Shown: piece by piece, positions 27,255 through 41,621 of the stretch | How the letters are laid out: each line of letters opens with the position of its first letter | Numbering within the stretch: the first letter of the stretch is position 1 | Assembly: GCA_013396915.1 (NCBI GenBank) | Contig: VWZL01001363.1 | Location: 597,140 to 661,139 of the forward strand | Origin: Stercorarius parasiticus | Taxonomy: Eukaryota; Chordata; Aves; Charadriiformes; Stercorariidae | Direction: 5' to 3' | Length of the DNA: 64,000 bases | The notes under the pieces: model-generated | Database searches by the model: none | What the model saw: the letters and a program-made list of their open reading frames with translations, nothing else | What the model was told of the DNA's origin: nothing | Translations under genes and position numbers: made by a program

Positions 27255-28785
27255 CAGCTACAGCAGGTTACTGAGGGCCTTGAGCAGTTGGGTATTGATT
27301 AGCTCCAGGTATGAATACTCTCCAACCTCTCTGAGCATCTATACCAGTGTTTGACCATGCTCGCCGCAGAAAAAGGGTTTTTTTTCTGATATTTAAATGA
27401 AATTTCCCGGTTTTTAGTTTGTGCCTCCCTTCCTTTCATTGGGTACCACTGAGAAGAGTCTGGCTCCATCCTCTTTACTCTCTCCCATCACATATTTATA
27501 CACATGAATAATGTCCCCCCTGATCTCTTCCATCTCAAGGCTAAACAATCATCAGCCTCTACTTGTATCATAGAGGCTCCAATCCTTTTCAACATCTTTG
27601 TGGCCCTTCACTGGGCTTTCTTCAGTATGTCCATGTGTCTCTTGTACTGGGGAGCGCAAACCTGGACACAACACTCCAGGTGTGTTCTAACCAGGGCTGA
27701 GTAGAAAGGAAGGATCACCTCCTTTGGCCCAGGCTACTGCCGGCTTATGTTCCACTTGGTGTCCACCACAATCCCCAGTGCCTTTAGTGAAAAGCTACTT
27801 TCCAGCCAAACACCCCTCAGCCTGTTTGGGTGGGCGCTTGGGGTTTCCTTCTCCCCAAGGGCAGGACTTTGTATTTCCCTTTGCTCAGCGTCAGGAGATA
27901 CCCATTGGCCCAGATCTCCAGTCTCTTGACATCCCACTGAATGGCAGCACAATCATCTGGTGTATCAGCTCTTCCTCCCCTTTGAGGATCATCTGCAAAC
28001 TTGCTGAGGGTGTGCTCTGTCCCACCATCCAGGTCACTAATGAAGCTGTTAAACAGTATTGGTCCTAGCGTGAAGCCCTGAGATACAGCACTAGAGGCTG
28101 GCTTCCACAATCCTTTGAGCCTGGCAGTTCAGCCAGTTCTCAGTCAACCTCACTGGCCACCTATCTACTCACTACCTCATCAGTTTGACTGTGAGTACAT
28201 TATGGGAGACAGTGTTGAAATCTTTGCTTAAGTCAAGAAAAATAACTCTCTCCCCTCATCTACCAGCCCAGACACTCACTGAAGAAGGCTATCAGGTTGG
28301 TGAGGCAGGATTTCCCCTTCATAAATCAACAATGACTGCTTCTAATCACCTTCTTGCTCTTAATATGTTTGGAAATGGTTCCCAGGAGGATTTGCTGCAG
28401 TGCATTCCATGGATTGAGGGGAAGGTGATGAGGCAGTATTTCCCCAGGTCCTCCTTCTCACCTCTCTTCAACACAGCTGTGACATTTTCTTTCTCCCAGT
28501 CCTCAGGAACCTCTCACAATCAGTATCACCTTCCAAAGGTAACTGAGAGTGGCCTCGCAATGACGTCGGCTACCTCCCTTAGTCCTCAGGCGTACACCTC
28601 CTCAGGTTGCACGAACTTGTGTTCAATTGCTCTAGGGGCCTTAAGGCTCTGGGATTTCTGGAGGCAAGTTTTACCAGTAAAGATTAAGGTGAAGAAGGCA
28701 TTGAGTACTTCAGCCTTCTCCATCACCCTTATAACCTGAAAAAAAGGCAATTTATTGTCTTCAGGCATCATCCTGATCTGCACAC
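27255..28785 (-). mobile_element. CR1 LINE, 5'-truncated, antisense to GABBR2
   Basis: On the minus strand this reads through the second half of a CR1 ORF2 and its 3' untranslated part. Near 28.75 kb it encodes MEKAEVLNAFF and FTGKTCLQ, which lie ahead of the reverse transcriptase core in CR1. Near 28.0 kb it encodes a GPILFNSFISDLD block and the FADD catalytic motif. At 27.3-27.5 kb the + strand shows the reverse complement of the 3' region, including CTGAGAAGAGTCTGGCTCCA. The copy is about 1.5 kb, 5'-truncated, frameshifted and interrupted by stops, and it lacks the terminal octamer-type repeat. It is dead as an autonomous element. Confidence 0.92.
27817..28110 (-). pseudogene. CR1 reverse transcriptase remnant
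   Basis: This is an open stretch of about 97 codons inside the antisense CR1. It covers the palm part of the reverse transcriptase: a VSQGFTLGPILFN segment (motif B region) followed by KFADD (the Asp-Asp catalytic pair) and the KRLEIWANGYLLTLSKGK region. Family members have PQG where this has SQG, one sign of decay. Sequence on either side is shifted in frame and carries stops, so the open frame is chance survival rather than a gene. Confidence 0.88.
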
Positions 28786-29839
28786 TTGTACGTACATGTC
28801 AGGGACCAGGTGCTTCAGTGTCCGATCAGTCAGATCTTTCTGTCAGAAGTGAGGTCTTTATTTCTTGTTCTGCAGTTGCAGAACAGTTTCATGCTCTGAA
28901 GAACAAGCAGAACCAATTCCAAAATGGGTCTGTACCACAAAATCTGTGTGATGTGCTTACAAAATGATTGCCCCTTCTCTCCTCCCAGCTCAACACCTTT
29001 GGATTATGATGCCGTACCTATGCTCTCAGGTCAGGGAGCTCCTTCAGCTTTGTCTGTATACAAATATATATGTATACTGCTTGGGAAGTCATCATAAATT
29101 CTGTATTCTCTAGAGTAATCTGAGAAGCTCTCTCCCCCTTGCCAAACAGCTAGTAGTTTTCTCTCCTCATGTCAAGGTGATATTTTCACATTGTCACTGG
29201 GTGTTAAATCTTACTTATATTTGCTTAAATTAAATATGTTTAAGGTTAACCTTTTTTTAAGTGGCTTGTTTAATTTATTTGAACAGATTTGGTTTATTTT
29301 GGGTCACTAAAACCTAATTAAGTTTCTGTTATCTCCAGAGTGCAATCTCCCATGGGTTCTTTCTGTTAATACTCCTGCTTCATGCCTCTCTGCTTGAGTG
29401 TTACTTGTGACAATAGGAAAGGAGAAATTTGGAAAGATGAAACTGTGCTTGGGAAGAGAAGGGCTTGGTGGGTTGTTTTTTTCTTAAAGAAGGAATATAT
29501 CCTTTGAAAGTATAAAGATATCAATGAAGGAGAAAAATATGTTTGATGAAATATTAAAATTTATTTTAAATGTAATTAAAATCCAGTTAAATATATTTTT
29601 AATGAGTTTTTCCTAATTTTTTGGAACTCTTCTCTTTGCAAAATCATTCTGGTTCAACCTATCCTGTAAAGTTATACAGAAATCATCTCAAGTACTGCAC
29701 ATGGCAAGCAGAGCTCACTTTCCAAAATTTTGTGCTTGGAAGTCAGAAAGGAACTCTTGGTTTGCCTTTCAATATTTTGACATACAAAAGAAATAGCTGC
29801 AAAAATAAAATCATGTACAGGATTTCTTAAGGCTTTTAA

Positions 29840-32413
<2,574 letters not shown>

Positions 32414-32543
32414 CTGGATAAAGACCTGGAAGAGGTCACAATGCAGCTTCAGGACACTCCTGAGAAAACAACATACATTAAGCAGAACCACTATCAGGAT
32501 CTTAATGACATTCTTAGTATACGGAACTTCACAGACAGCAAAG
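32414..32543 (+). CDS. GABBR2: GABBR2 exon: second part of coiled coil and linker
   Basis: This 130-base exon enters in phase 0 and leaves with one base of a split codon. It encodes [18 protein letters not shown], the C-terminal half of the coiled coil, then [20 protein letters not shown] and NFTDSK. The first 27 residues match mammalian GABBR2 as I remember it. After that the sequence diverges: human has NLGN where this has SIRN, and ESTDGGK where this and the next exon give DSKDGEK. The donor GTGAGC follows a G that joins AT of the next exon to make Asp. An ATG at 32342 gives an open frame running through the acceptor, but it is not a start. Skipping this exon would shift the frame. Confidence 0.97.
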
Positions 32544-35500
32544 GTGAGCATTCGTAAGATCCGTTAGTAGCTTAATCCACCGAGATTTGAATAGCAATCT
32601 CATTGGATTGGTTCCAGAGCACTCAGACCGTGGTAAGACAGAGCTTTAAATATTTTGGTTGCATTGTGGAAAGCATGCAGATTCACCTAAAAAGCTGCAT
32701 GATGCCCACTGAGTAGTTATTTCTCTGTACATATGTCTTCTATTGTGTGCCCTATGTGTATAATACATGTGGTAAAATGGGAAACTTTGAAAAGCATACT
32801 TGTGTTCAGAAGTCAAGTCTTCTGTTCTGCACGGAGAGAGGAACATCACAGAATGTTTCAGATGTTGTGAGAATTATCTGAGCCAGCCTTCAGCAGTAGG
32901 AAGCCCGGTTTAATATGTGCTCATCTGAGTAGGACGTTCACATCCTGCGTTTGGACACTGCTATCAAGCACGTAGAAGGGAAACATGTAAATATTTCAGT
33001 GCTGATTTGGACTCTAAATGTAGAATTGAAGGCACTCATGTATGAAGATTCTTCCCTAGGAACTGATAAAAAAGGATTTCATGACTACTGTAATATTCCT
33101 AAGTTGTTTCTGCTGTGTCTCTTCCATCGCTCCCTGAAGAAATACATGCAAAAGAATTGCTTCCATTAAAGCTATTTCACTTTTGGGAAGCGGTAAGATC
33201 TGGTGCATAGTGCAATAAAGTGGAAGCCAGGACACCCAGCTTCCATTTCTGACTCTAGAATGGATCTACTTTGTGACTTTTGGCAAATGACTTTGTACAG
33301 CTGAATATTACTATAGTATGGGAAAAACTGCTTGCCCCATGTTGGGAGGTCATAGACTTGCATGTTTGTTGCAATGCAAGGCTCAGGCTTCCTATCGATG
33401 TGGCAACATAAGCTTGGTTAAGCGGAACAGAAGCTACTCCTGTAAATATAGTTGTGGAAGAATAATTTTAGAACAACAGCAACAGTTCATATATGCTTTT
33501 GAAGTACATTGAAATTTTGATTGGATAAACTTACCTTTTCATGCGCTTTTGGTTTTAGCCTGGGTATACATCTGGTTGTGTAACTTGTGTCAAAAAAAAA
33601 AAGAAAAGAAAAAGGAAGAGCTCCGTAGAGTTCCCGGTGTCCTTTTTAAAATTAAAAAACAGAAGGGGGGAAAGGAGGAAAAGGAAAACGTAAATAGCTG
33701 CCGGAGGCGTGTGATTATTGGGCTGAGATCAGCAGCAAGAACTAACATCAGTGAGTGGGATGAGGCAGTTTTACCAAGTGTGTGAAAGGAACACATAGAA
33801 TGTTCCACTCATGTCAGATGCTGCAGGGAAACTGATAAATCATGAATAACATTTCAAGCAGAAAAGACACATTACATTGTGCCAAATGCCCATCTGAGTT
33901 TGGGTATGAGAAATAAAAGTGATTCTCAAGAGATACGCTAGGTATAAATTTAGGATGGGATGCTTCCCAGAGCAGGTTGCACTCCATTAGCAGTAGGATG
34001 CTGGCAAAGAAATCAAGGAGAAAATATAACCTTTCTGCACTTACTTGTGGCTATATCTACAAAAGACATCAATGCCTAACTGCTGCTTTAAGCACCAGCA
34101 TCCAAGGTTGTGTTCCTGGGTCTTCCCCAGTACAGTTCCCTAACTTCTACATTTCTGCTGCGTGGTACATGTTTAAAATCACCTGTATGTACAGAGCCTT
34201 AATGTACAGAGTAGTTTGGAATTATGTACTCTCAGGATTTACCGAGTAGATATTTTTCTGCATGCTGAAGTTGCTAGACACGGTTTTCTGAATGGACCTA
34301 CCACATAAAGCTGTGCACAAAACAGGGGAAGGAAAAGAAGGATGTTTTCCCTTGGCTGTCTTTATATTGAATAGATTGGAGCATCCATTCACCTGGTGAT
34401 GAGGAAGACCTGGATCCCAATTTGCAGCAGGTGTTTGAAACTTGGTCCCACACCGGGTGGCGAATGCCCCAAACATGAGTATTATGGAGTATCCTGATCC
34501 TGACTCCAGTGCCATCAAATATTCGTGCTTCCAGGCTCTGAGCCACTATGTTCAACAACCCTTGCTGGCCTTTTTCTGTCCCTCCATTTCTGATTCTTCT
34601 GCCCCTTGTTTTCTCTCTGTCCCTGTTTCCCTGTCCCTTAGCTACGTGTCTGAATCTCCCCTGTATTTCTCTTACTGCAACCATTGCCAATAGTCAATCT
34701 ATGGGCTTAATTTAAATTTGCCGTTCCAATCAGAATAACAAGGCTTTGGAGAATTCATGCTGCTGAGTCACTGCTGCTTCTGTGCAGATGCAAACAGACA
34801 TCACGTAAATGGTACTTAAAAAAATCCTGGCCCTTACGGCTACAGGAAAGCTAACTCTGACTGACATAACTATGCTTTCTGTAGCTATGTATTTCATGTA
34901 ACTTTCTGTAAATGAAAGTACAGAACCTTGAAATTATGCATCCCTGATGGTACTTGAGGGAAGCTTTGGAATTGTAAATAATTTCTTAGCATGACCTAGA
35001 AGTGACCATGTCTCTCACCTCCACCGTGCAACTGGGCAAGCCCGTCTGGTGTTGTTTTTAAGGTAATTACAAGGTTTGTGCCTACCTTAGACCTTGTAAA
35101 AAATGTGATCTGAGAGAGAGGGAGTAGGACAGTGAAGAGAAATGCTAAAAATAGCAGCTGACTTAGAGCTAAAAATCACTTTTTAGAGCGGATCATTTGC
35201 CACATTTGCATTGTGGACATGGCTGAATCCTGCGTCAATATTCTTTATAAAACACCTTGCTGTTCTGAAGGAGTTCACATAGAGAATGCCACGTAGTGTA
35301 TCCCCATTGCTATTGCTTACACAAATTCAGGGCACCGTACTTCAGAGAACAGATAATGACACAGGACTTATGCAATGCATCTCGAACAAGTCCTAATCAA
35401 ACTTTAATGTCATAGTACACTTCAGTAGGTTTCTGATCTGTAAAGATTGTCTAGAGTTAAAATTCCTAACTCCTATAGCCAAGTGCCAAAGGAGGTTATT

Positions 35501-38500
35501 TGATTCTTCCCATCCTTCCCCACTACCCTCATTTACATCAAATATGGATTTAGGATACAAAAGTTAAATTACTTTAGCGTAAATAGACAGACACAGCTGT
35601 GCACTCCCATAACTGCCTGACCTCAGACAAAGTTTCATAACTTTGGAGTTCCTGGTTAGTTATTAACAGCAAGAGCTCCTGGTGTAGCCCAGGAGCTCTT
35701 TGCTGGCACGGGGACTCCTTTACAGCACACGTCAATGCAGTATGTCTCATTTAAAGAGAGAGATTATCCAAGACACTCATCTCTTGTTCACAAATGCATA
35801 ATGTCCCTGAGACATCTACAGCAATTGGCTATGTAAGAAAAGCAATTAGGAAATGTGGTTTGTAGTTTATGGTTTGATTGCTTTTTTTTATTGCGGGCTT
35901 TTGTCTGCACTGCTAGATAGCTTTGTGTGGTCAAGCTGTTCTCAACGTGCCCCATGGACCACGGCTCTGGGACCTCAAATGGCTTCTCCAGTTGAATCTG
36001 AAAGGGCACCCCCTTAGCTTCAGTTGATATATTCCTCAGATGATTTTGAGCCACTGTGTCTGCTGGCGACCTCGGCTCTGTGCACAGCACAATGTCACTT
36101 CTCCCCTGGTTTGCTGTTTGCGGGATCTTGTCACCTCGGTGGAGCAGCAAAGACACATTACATCTGGGGTTTGGGGTGGGGATGGGCTGTGGGTGAGACC
36201 CACGCTTGGCTCGGGCAGTTCCCCTAACTGGCAGCGCCGTTCAGTAAGGAGAGCCAAGCCTGGAGACGTGGCTGAGTTTTCCAGGCTGACATTTGGAAAA
36301 AGGAGGACAGCTGCTTGTGACTGCAATGCTGTTTAAAGAGGAAGGTTGTGCCACGCAGCTCCAGGGAAGAAATACCCTGGTGTGGGCACAAACCAGAGCT
36401 TCCCAAAAGGGCTCCTGCCACCCATGGAGCCGGCGTGCCAGAAACAGAGGAGACTTTGTGAAGGTAGAAGTTATTTCTACCGTGCGAGATCCTGCAGGGA
36501 TAAAAGTTACTGAGGAGAAAAATACAGAGGGAAGATACTATGTGTTTTGGCGGGGTTGGCTAATTTTGCTGCCCTTGGAATCTTACAATCTTACTCTACT
36601 TGACTTCTATTTGACATTTTATTACCTGAAATTATTTCTACATGAATGATTCATAGATTGCGAGCGTTTCATATAAAGCCAAGCTCTGAAGAAATCCGGC
36701 AGAAGAATCTCCATTTATTTCTACCTTTGGCAGTACTTTTCAGAGTAGCACATTAGGAAAATTAATGAATGACAGCCATAGTATGGAAAGTACATAAGAA
36801 GCAAGAAAGAGCCTTGCAATAGTCCCCACTTACGAACAAACTCTTTTTGCAGGTTCTTTCTCTGCAGGCACCGTAGCTTGCTCAGAAAGGCTTGTCTGTT
36901 TTGAGCCAGAAAACGGTCTTTACTCATTGCTGTAAATGGACTGGGAGCATTCATTTGCATGTCAGATATGCCTGCATACTGTCAGTTGTCACCCCACTCC
37001 AATGTTTCCTAGTGTTAGTTTTTCCCCATGTAAAAGCAGCTCAAAGAAAAACAGATTTCAAAGGCATGTTGCTCGTAAATGCGAAGCAAAACAAGAGTTC
37101 ATCTGTGATAGGGGGCTGAAATATTGCTTCTATAAAGTTAGCGTGATTCAAGCATTAAGCTTGAGATTGAAACCACAGATTCAAAGGAAGGGCTTTCAGA
37201 AATAAGTCCTTTGAAGGAATGCTGTTTTAAAGAAAGGATATAGTTCATTATAACCCTTGTATATAGAGAATATATAGATATGTACACTAGTTTCTGTGAA
37301 GCGAATGGATTCCAATCCTGAAGTTGGAGCTTGTTTCTATTTCAACAGGGAGACCAAACTGCCAGAGGTTCGGTGCCTGCCTTTCCTTGCACTGAAATAA
37401 ATCTGTAGTAAAGGGAGTTTCTTCTGATTTAAAGTAGTATAAATCAGAGGAGAATCTTGCTGGCTCTTCTTTGTAAAAAATCTTCCTTTCAAAACATAAC
37501 TATCAGAAGTCATGATTTAGACTGCCTGGTGCTGTGTGCTTAGTTCAGGAGAACTTTTTCTGATGTACCCTGCAGATAATGTCATCATTTTAATTTTTCG
37601 TTTCATTTTACTTTCTTTTCATCCCATTCACATGCAAAGCAGAAACTGCCTTGTCTTGTTTCACAGTCCAAACAGCAGAACCGTGAGAAATTACGGTAGA
37701 TTTTTAAAATCTACCTTTAGCCTTAAAGTTTCCGGAGTTCTTTAGTAAATCAGCAACGTTATCTCTGCCAGCTCTTATAAGTCATTATTAAACCACACTT
37801 GCTTCTTTGTGGAGCACAAGGTATGCTTTCTAGCAAAGAGAAAACAACAGTGGAATTGAAAGACGTGGGGTGAAGAGCGGTTCTGCCATCTAGTTGCAAG
37901 CCATTGGAGGAATATTGCCACTAAAGCATGATGATGAAGATGTTCAATAAAGCTGCAGTGTACGAACGTCAACAAAACAAGCTTCTAGATAAAGAAATAC
38001 AGTTCGTAAAAGCTTGGAGGAAAGCGCAGCAGCAGCGGTCACCTGGTGTTTTCTGCCCGCAGCTGCACAGGAGTCGTTAAAATGCACGGTGCGTTTAAGC
38101 CAGCCCAGGTAGTTTTGACAGCACCAGGTCATGGAGCGATTATAGGTAGGGCAGGTCAGAAGCGAGCGTCACCCCTGGCAGAGGGAGAGGCGAGCAGCTG
38201 GGAGCAGCGACCCCCTCACCGAGCCTCTCCACAGCCACCATCCCATCAGCTCCCGCAGCTCGGAGCCTCCTAATTGGAAGCCATTTCCCTGCTCCAGGTA
38301 GGCAAAGGTCCCAAGCTAAAGCCTTCTGGCTCTCACCGACAACGGGGCAGCGAGTTTTGTTTTCCAATGAACCCATCAGTGAGTGCCGTTCGAGGCCCTC
38401 GGGATCTATTTGTCTTCCTTCCCGACAGTTTTCTGAATGGAAAGTGCTCAGGCATCACTTATCCAAACTTCTGAGTTCCGGTTTGAGGTCTCCAAAGGTG

Positions 38501-41500
38501 AAAATTACTTAGAAAGTGCTTCTGGCGCATTCAATTTTGAAGGTAGTTAGATCATGCCAGTGCAACTTATTCAGTAGCATCTGCAGTGGCAGACAGTATC
38601 CTGAGAATAAAGGGCATTTTACAAGTGGCATACTTAATGAACAGAGGAAGAAAAGATGGGGAAGTACTAAAAACAGTGCTGCGCTTTCCAGAGGAAACGG
38701 GGAACTCAAGTGTTTACCGTTACCCTTAATTTATTTTCTTTCAGTTGTTCACATTATATAAAATCAGCTTCCTCCATCCGTAAGTTTTTTAAGTGCATAT
38801 GGCGATAGTGTTTTTTCTTTAAGCTTCAGCTCCTGGAAGCATATGACTAAGTGAGAATCTTGCTCTTCATCATTTAAATGAAAGGTAAATGTGGAAAAAA
38901 AAAAAAAAAAGAGGAAAAAAAGAAAGATATTCTAGTTTCCATAGCTGCAGAATAAAAATCTAACAACTCCTCTCCCAAAAAGCTTAACAAATAAGATTTA
39001 CCCAACTTTTTTGTATTTTGAAAGAAGCAAAGGAAAAAGAAAAAAATCTCAACATTGTGGCAGTTTTATGTGGATTTTGTCTGTATTTTATACATTTACA
39101 TTAAAATTTGTACATGGTAACTTTCTATACAGAAATTTATGCAGTGTATTAAGGGAGAGTCATCTGCAAGAATGGTAGAAAAGGGTCTATTAAGAATAAC
39201 ACACAGTGATATATGGGCAGTTGGTGTTGAGGGGTGAGTAGGCAGAGAATATATGATTTCTGCTCTGCTTTAAACTAAATCCCCCACCTTTTTGACAGGG
39301 ACCACCTCCTTCTTTCTCTCTCTCACAGCACAACTGGAAGCACATGAAACCCCTTTAGGGGCACACAACACAGATTAATATATGGAATCACATACTCCCA
39401 AAGCCCAGCAGTTGCGCATTCCAGTCATTTGATGAAGAATTGTATCTTCAGTGGCTTTGTAAAAGGTTAAAGTTGGCTATGTTGGCTAAAGGAGTTGGGA
39501 CCCTAAAATAGTTAAATAATAGACCTTTTCCATCCCTAATCACAAGGATTACTCAAATTTTAACTTTGGTCTATATCATAAAGTCAGCAGTTTTCATTGT
39601 CATCTTAGATCAGATCAGGACTGAACATTGTTTTTAATCACGGAAGTAAAAAGTGTTTTTTCCTACATGTCTGTTTATAGACATCACAAGGCCTTTATGC
39701 AAACGTCAATCTCAATATACATAGAAATGCGATATACGGAAAATAAAAACTGAACTCTTGTGACAGCAAATGCCACACCAGCAAACTTCAAGCTGCCCTG
39801 AGATGATAGACTTCACTGCTTATCTTAGCCACTGTCAGATTTGACTCTTTGCTGTCCTCTCTTCACATCTAAACCATCACCGAATCCTGCCATATCTTTT
39901 AAGCACTCTTCTTGCTACAACTGAATTCCTTAGCTCTCTTTTTCTGTCATTTTGTCGCCCTAACAGAGGCAGCTTCATGTGCTCTGGTCGCCTCCTTTCT
40001 CACCCAGACCCTTCTCTTCCATGCAACATGAGTGAAAAATCTTCTCTCCTGCTCCTCCAAGCTGTAGCAATCCCCATGTCTGCACATTTTTGCATCCTCA
40101 CCCATTCACTTCTTTCCAACTTGCTTGTTAGAATTTTCACAGCAGAAAGTGAATGCTACAAAATAATGCCAGGGATGACCGCGCTGGGAGGGCAATCACA
40201 CATGTTGGAGTTTGCCCTCAAAACATTCCTGTTTCTGCTTCCAGCCTCATTCCTCACTCTGTTTCTGCTGCTTGTTTTGTCCCATCAGTGCTCATTGATA
40301 ACATATATATTCCTAGCATGCTGGGACCTGAGCATTGTTTGGGGCTTCTGAGCGTTAGTAGAACAGAAAAGCATCTTAAGCCTTCAATAGGCACTGTGTT
40401 TTTCATGCTATTTTCATTTTATGTTGAATATTTTCCTGATTTTCCCCCTCATACCCATTTTTACATTCAAATCCTCCAGTGTCCTTTTCCAGTTTTTGCC
40501 TTCGAGTCCTCTTCCGTGCTGCCTTAATGCCTGCAGCAATCACTCTTTCTCTATGTGTGTGGCAAACAACTGCCGGTGATGGATTCGGAGCGGCTCTGTA
40601 ATTATTTATGAAAACTGTGCGCTGTCCTCATTACTCGATGTTTTCCATGTGACTTTATTTGGCTTAACACAGCAGGGGACTTTGGAAAAGCAGGCAGGAG
40701 CAGCAGAAAGGATCCCTGGCGCAGACAGCCACCTTAAAATGGCTGTGTTCATATAGGTTTCTCGGGGCAGGGGGGGGCGATGCCACAGGCTTCAACACAG
40801 CTAGCCAGGGACTACCGGGACTCCTGGGGGAATCAGCTGAAGCTACCTAGGGGGAAAATGATGATCTTCTACACTGTCACTATGCAGGAAAGAGAACGGC
40901 AGGAGACGGCTTAATGAAATCATTATCGGTCCTTCCTGCAGACCGGGGCAACTGGTAGGAATCACATTTCCATGCTAAATGCTAGCAGATAGTTAAATGA
41001 CAGCGCTGAATTGCTTCTGTGATTGCAAGAGTACCAAGGTTTTATACATCAATGAGATTATAGTTTTTCTGGGAAAAGACTTAAGTAAGAGGTTTTATTC
41101 GTATGAAAAGGTAACAATTTTTGAGTGCAAGATAATATGGTGGTGCCGTTACATCAATTTTTTACACTGCCTAAGACTAGGTGAGAGAGCATGATAGGGC
41201 TACATAGAGGTGGGTAACAAGGTTTGGTTTGTGTACTGTTTTTAAAGGTGGGGGGGAAGCAAAGGAAGAACAAAAGAGCTTTTGTCCCTTTTCTGTTTCT
41301 TCATGGCAGTTCCTATGAAGGAGCACATCACCGAAAGCATAAGAGTACCAAAGACTCACAGGGAAACCTGAAACTGTGTTGGAATATAGGCAGAAAGATT
41401 TTACTTCGTGGCATTACGAACATCCAGGAAATTTTAAAATGGAACGATTTAAAAATGATCGCTTTGTCACTGTAAAGTAAAATTGAATGTGTTATCCATC

Positions 41501-41503
41501 TAG
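32544..41503 (+). other. GABBR2: GABBR2 intron of 9.0 kb
   Basis: The intron contains A-rich runs at about 33592-33619 and 38895-38910, a perfect-arm hairpin at 35667-35705, and a somewhat GC-richer stretch at 36.0-36.4 and 38.0-38.4 kb. A non-repetitive block at about 40560-40690 contains a TAATTA core. No CR1 or LTR sequence was recognised. Open frames reach only about 130 codons and occur on both strands. Confidence 0.82.
35667..35705. repeat. Short hairpin with 16-base arms
   Basis: The arms AAGAGCTCCTGG (35671-35682) and CCAGGAGCTCTT (35689-35700) are perfect reverse complements around the loop TGTAGC. The stem extends to CAGC and GCTG outside, with one bulged base. The whole hairpin is too short for a typical precursor microRNA. 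Confidence 0.85.
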
Positions 41504-41621
41504 ATGGGGAGAAAGCCATTTTGAAAAATCATCTTGATCAGAATCCACCAGCACAATGGGGCTCATCAGACCCTTCCAGAACAAGCAAAGATCCTATAGA
41601 AGACATCAACTCTCCAGAACA
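41504..41621 (+). CDS. GABBR2: GABBR2 exon: C-terminal tail linker
   Basis: This 118-base exon enters with two bases that complete Asp and leaves with CA of a split His codon. It encodes [14 protein letters not shown], a variable stretch [14 protein letters not shown], and the conserved [10 protein letters not shown]. The acceptor ends ATCTAG rather than the commoner CAG. The donor is GTAAGT; without splicing the frame would read a Gln codon and TAA at once. Where mammals have QLQWNTTEPSRTC, this copy has [13 protein letters not shown], so a cysteine is replaced by serine. By collinearity this covers about human 848-886. The segment is cytoplasmic and probably unstructured. Confidence 0.96.

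Noticed and set aside
28185..28739. 184-codon open frame on the + strand, the longest in the window
   Set aside because: It lies antisense to CR1 reverse transcriptase sequence and has no protein family signature.
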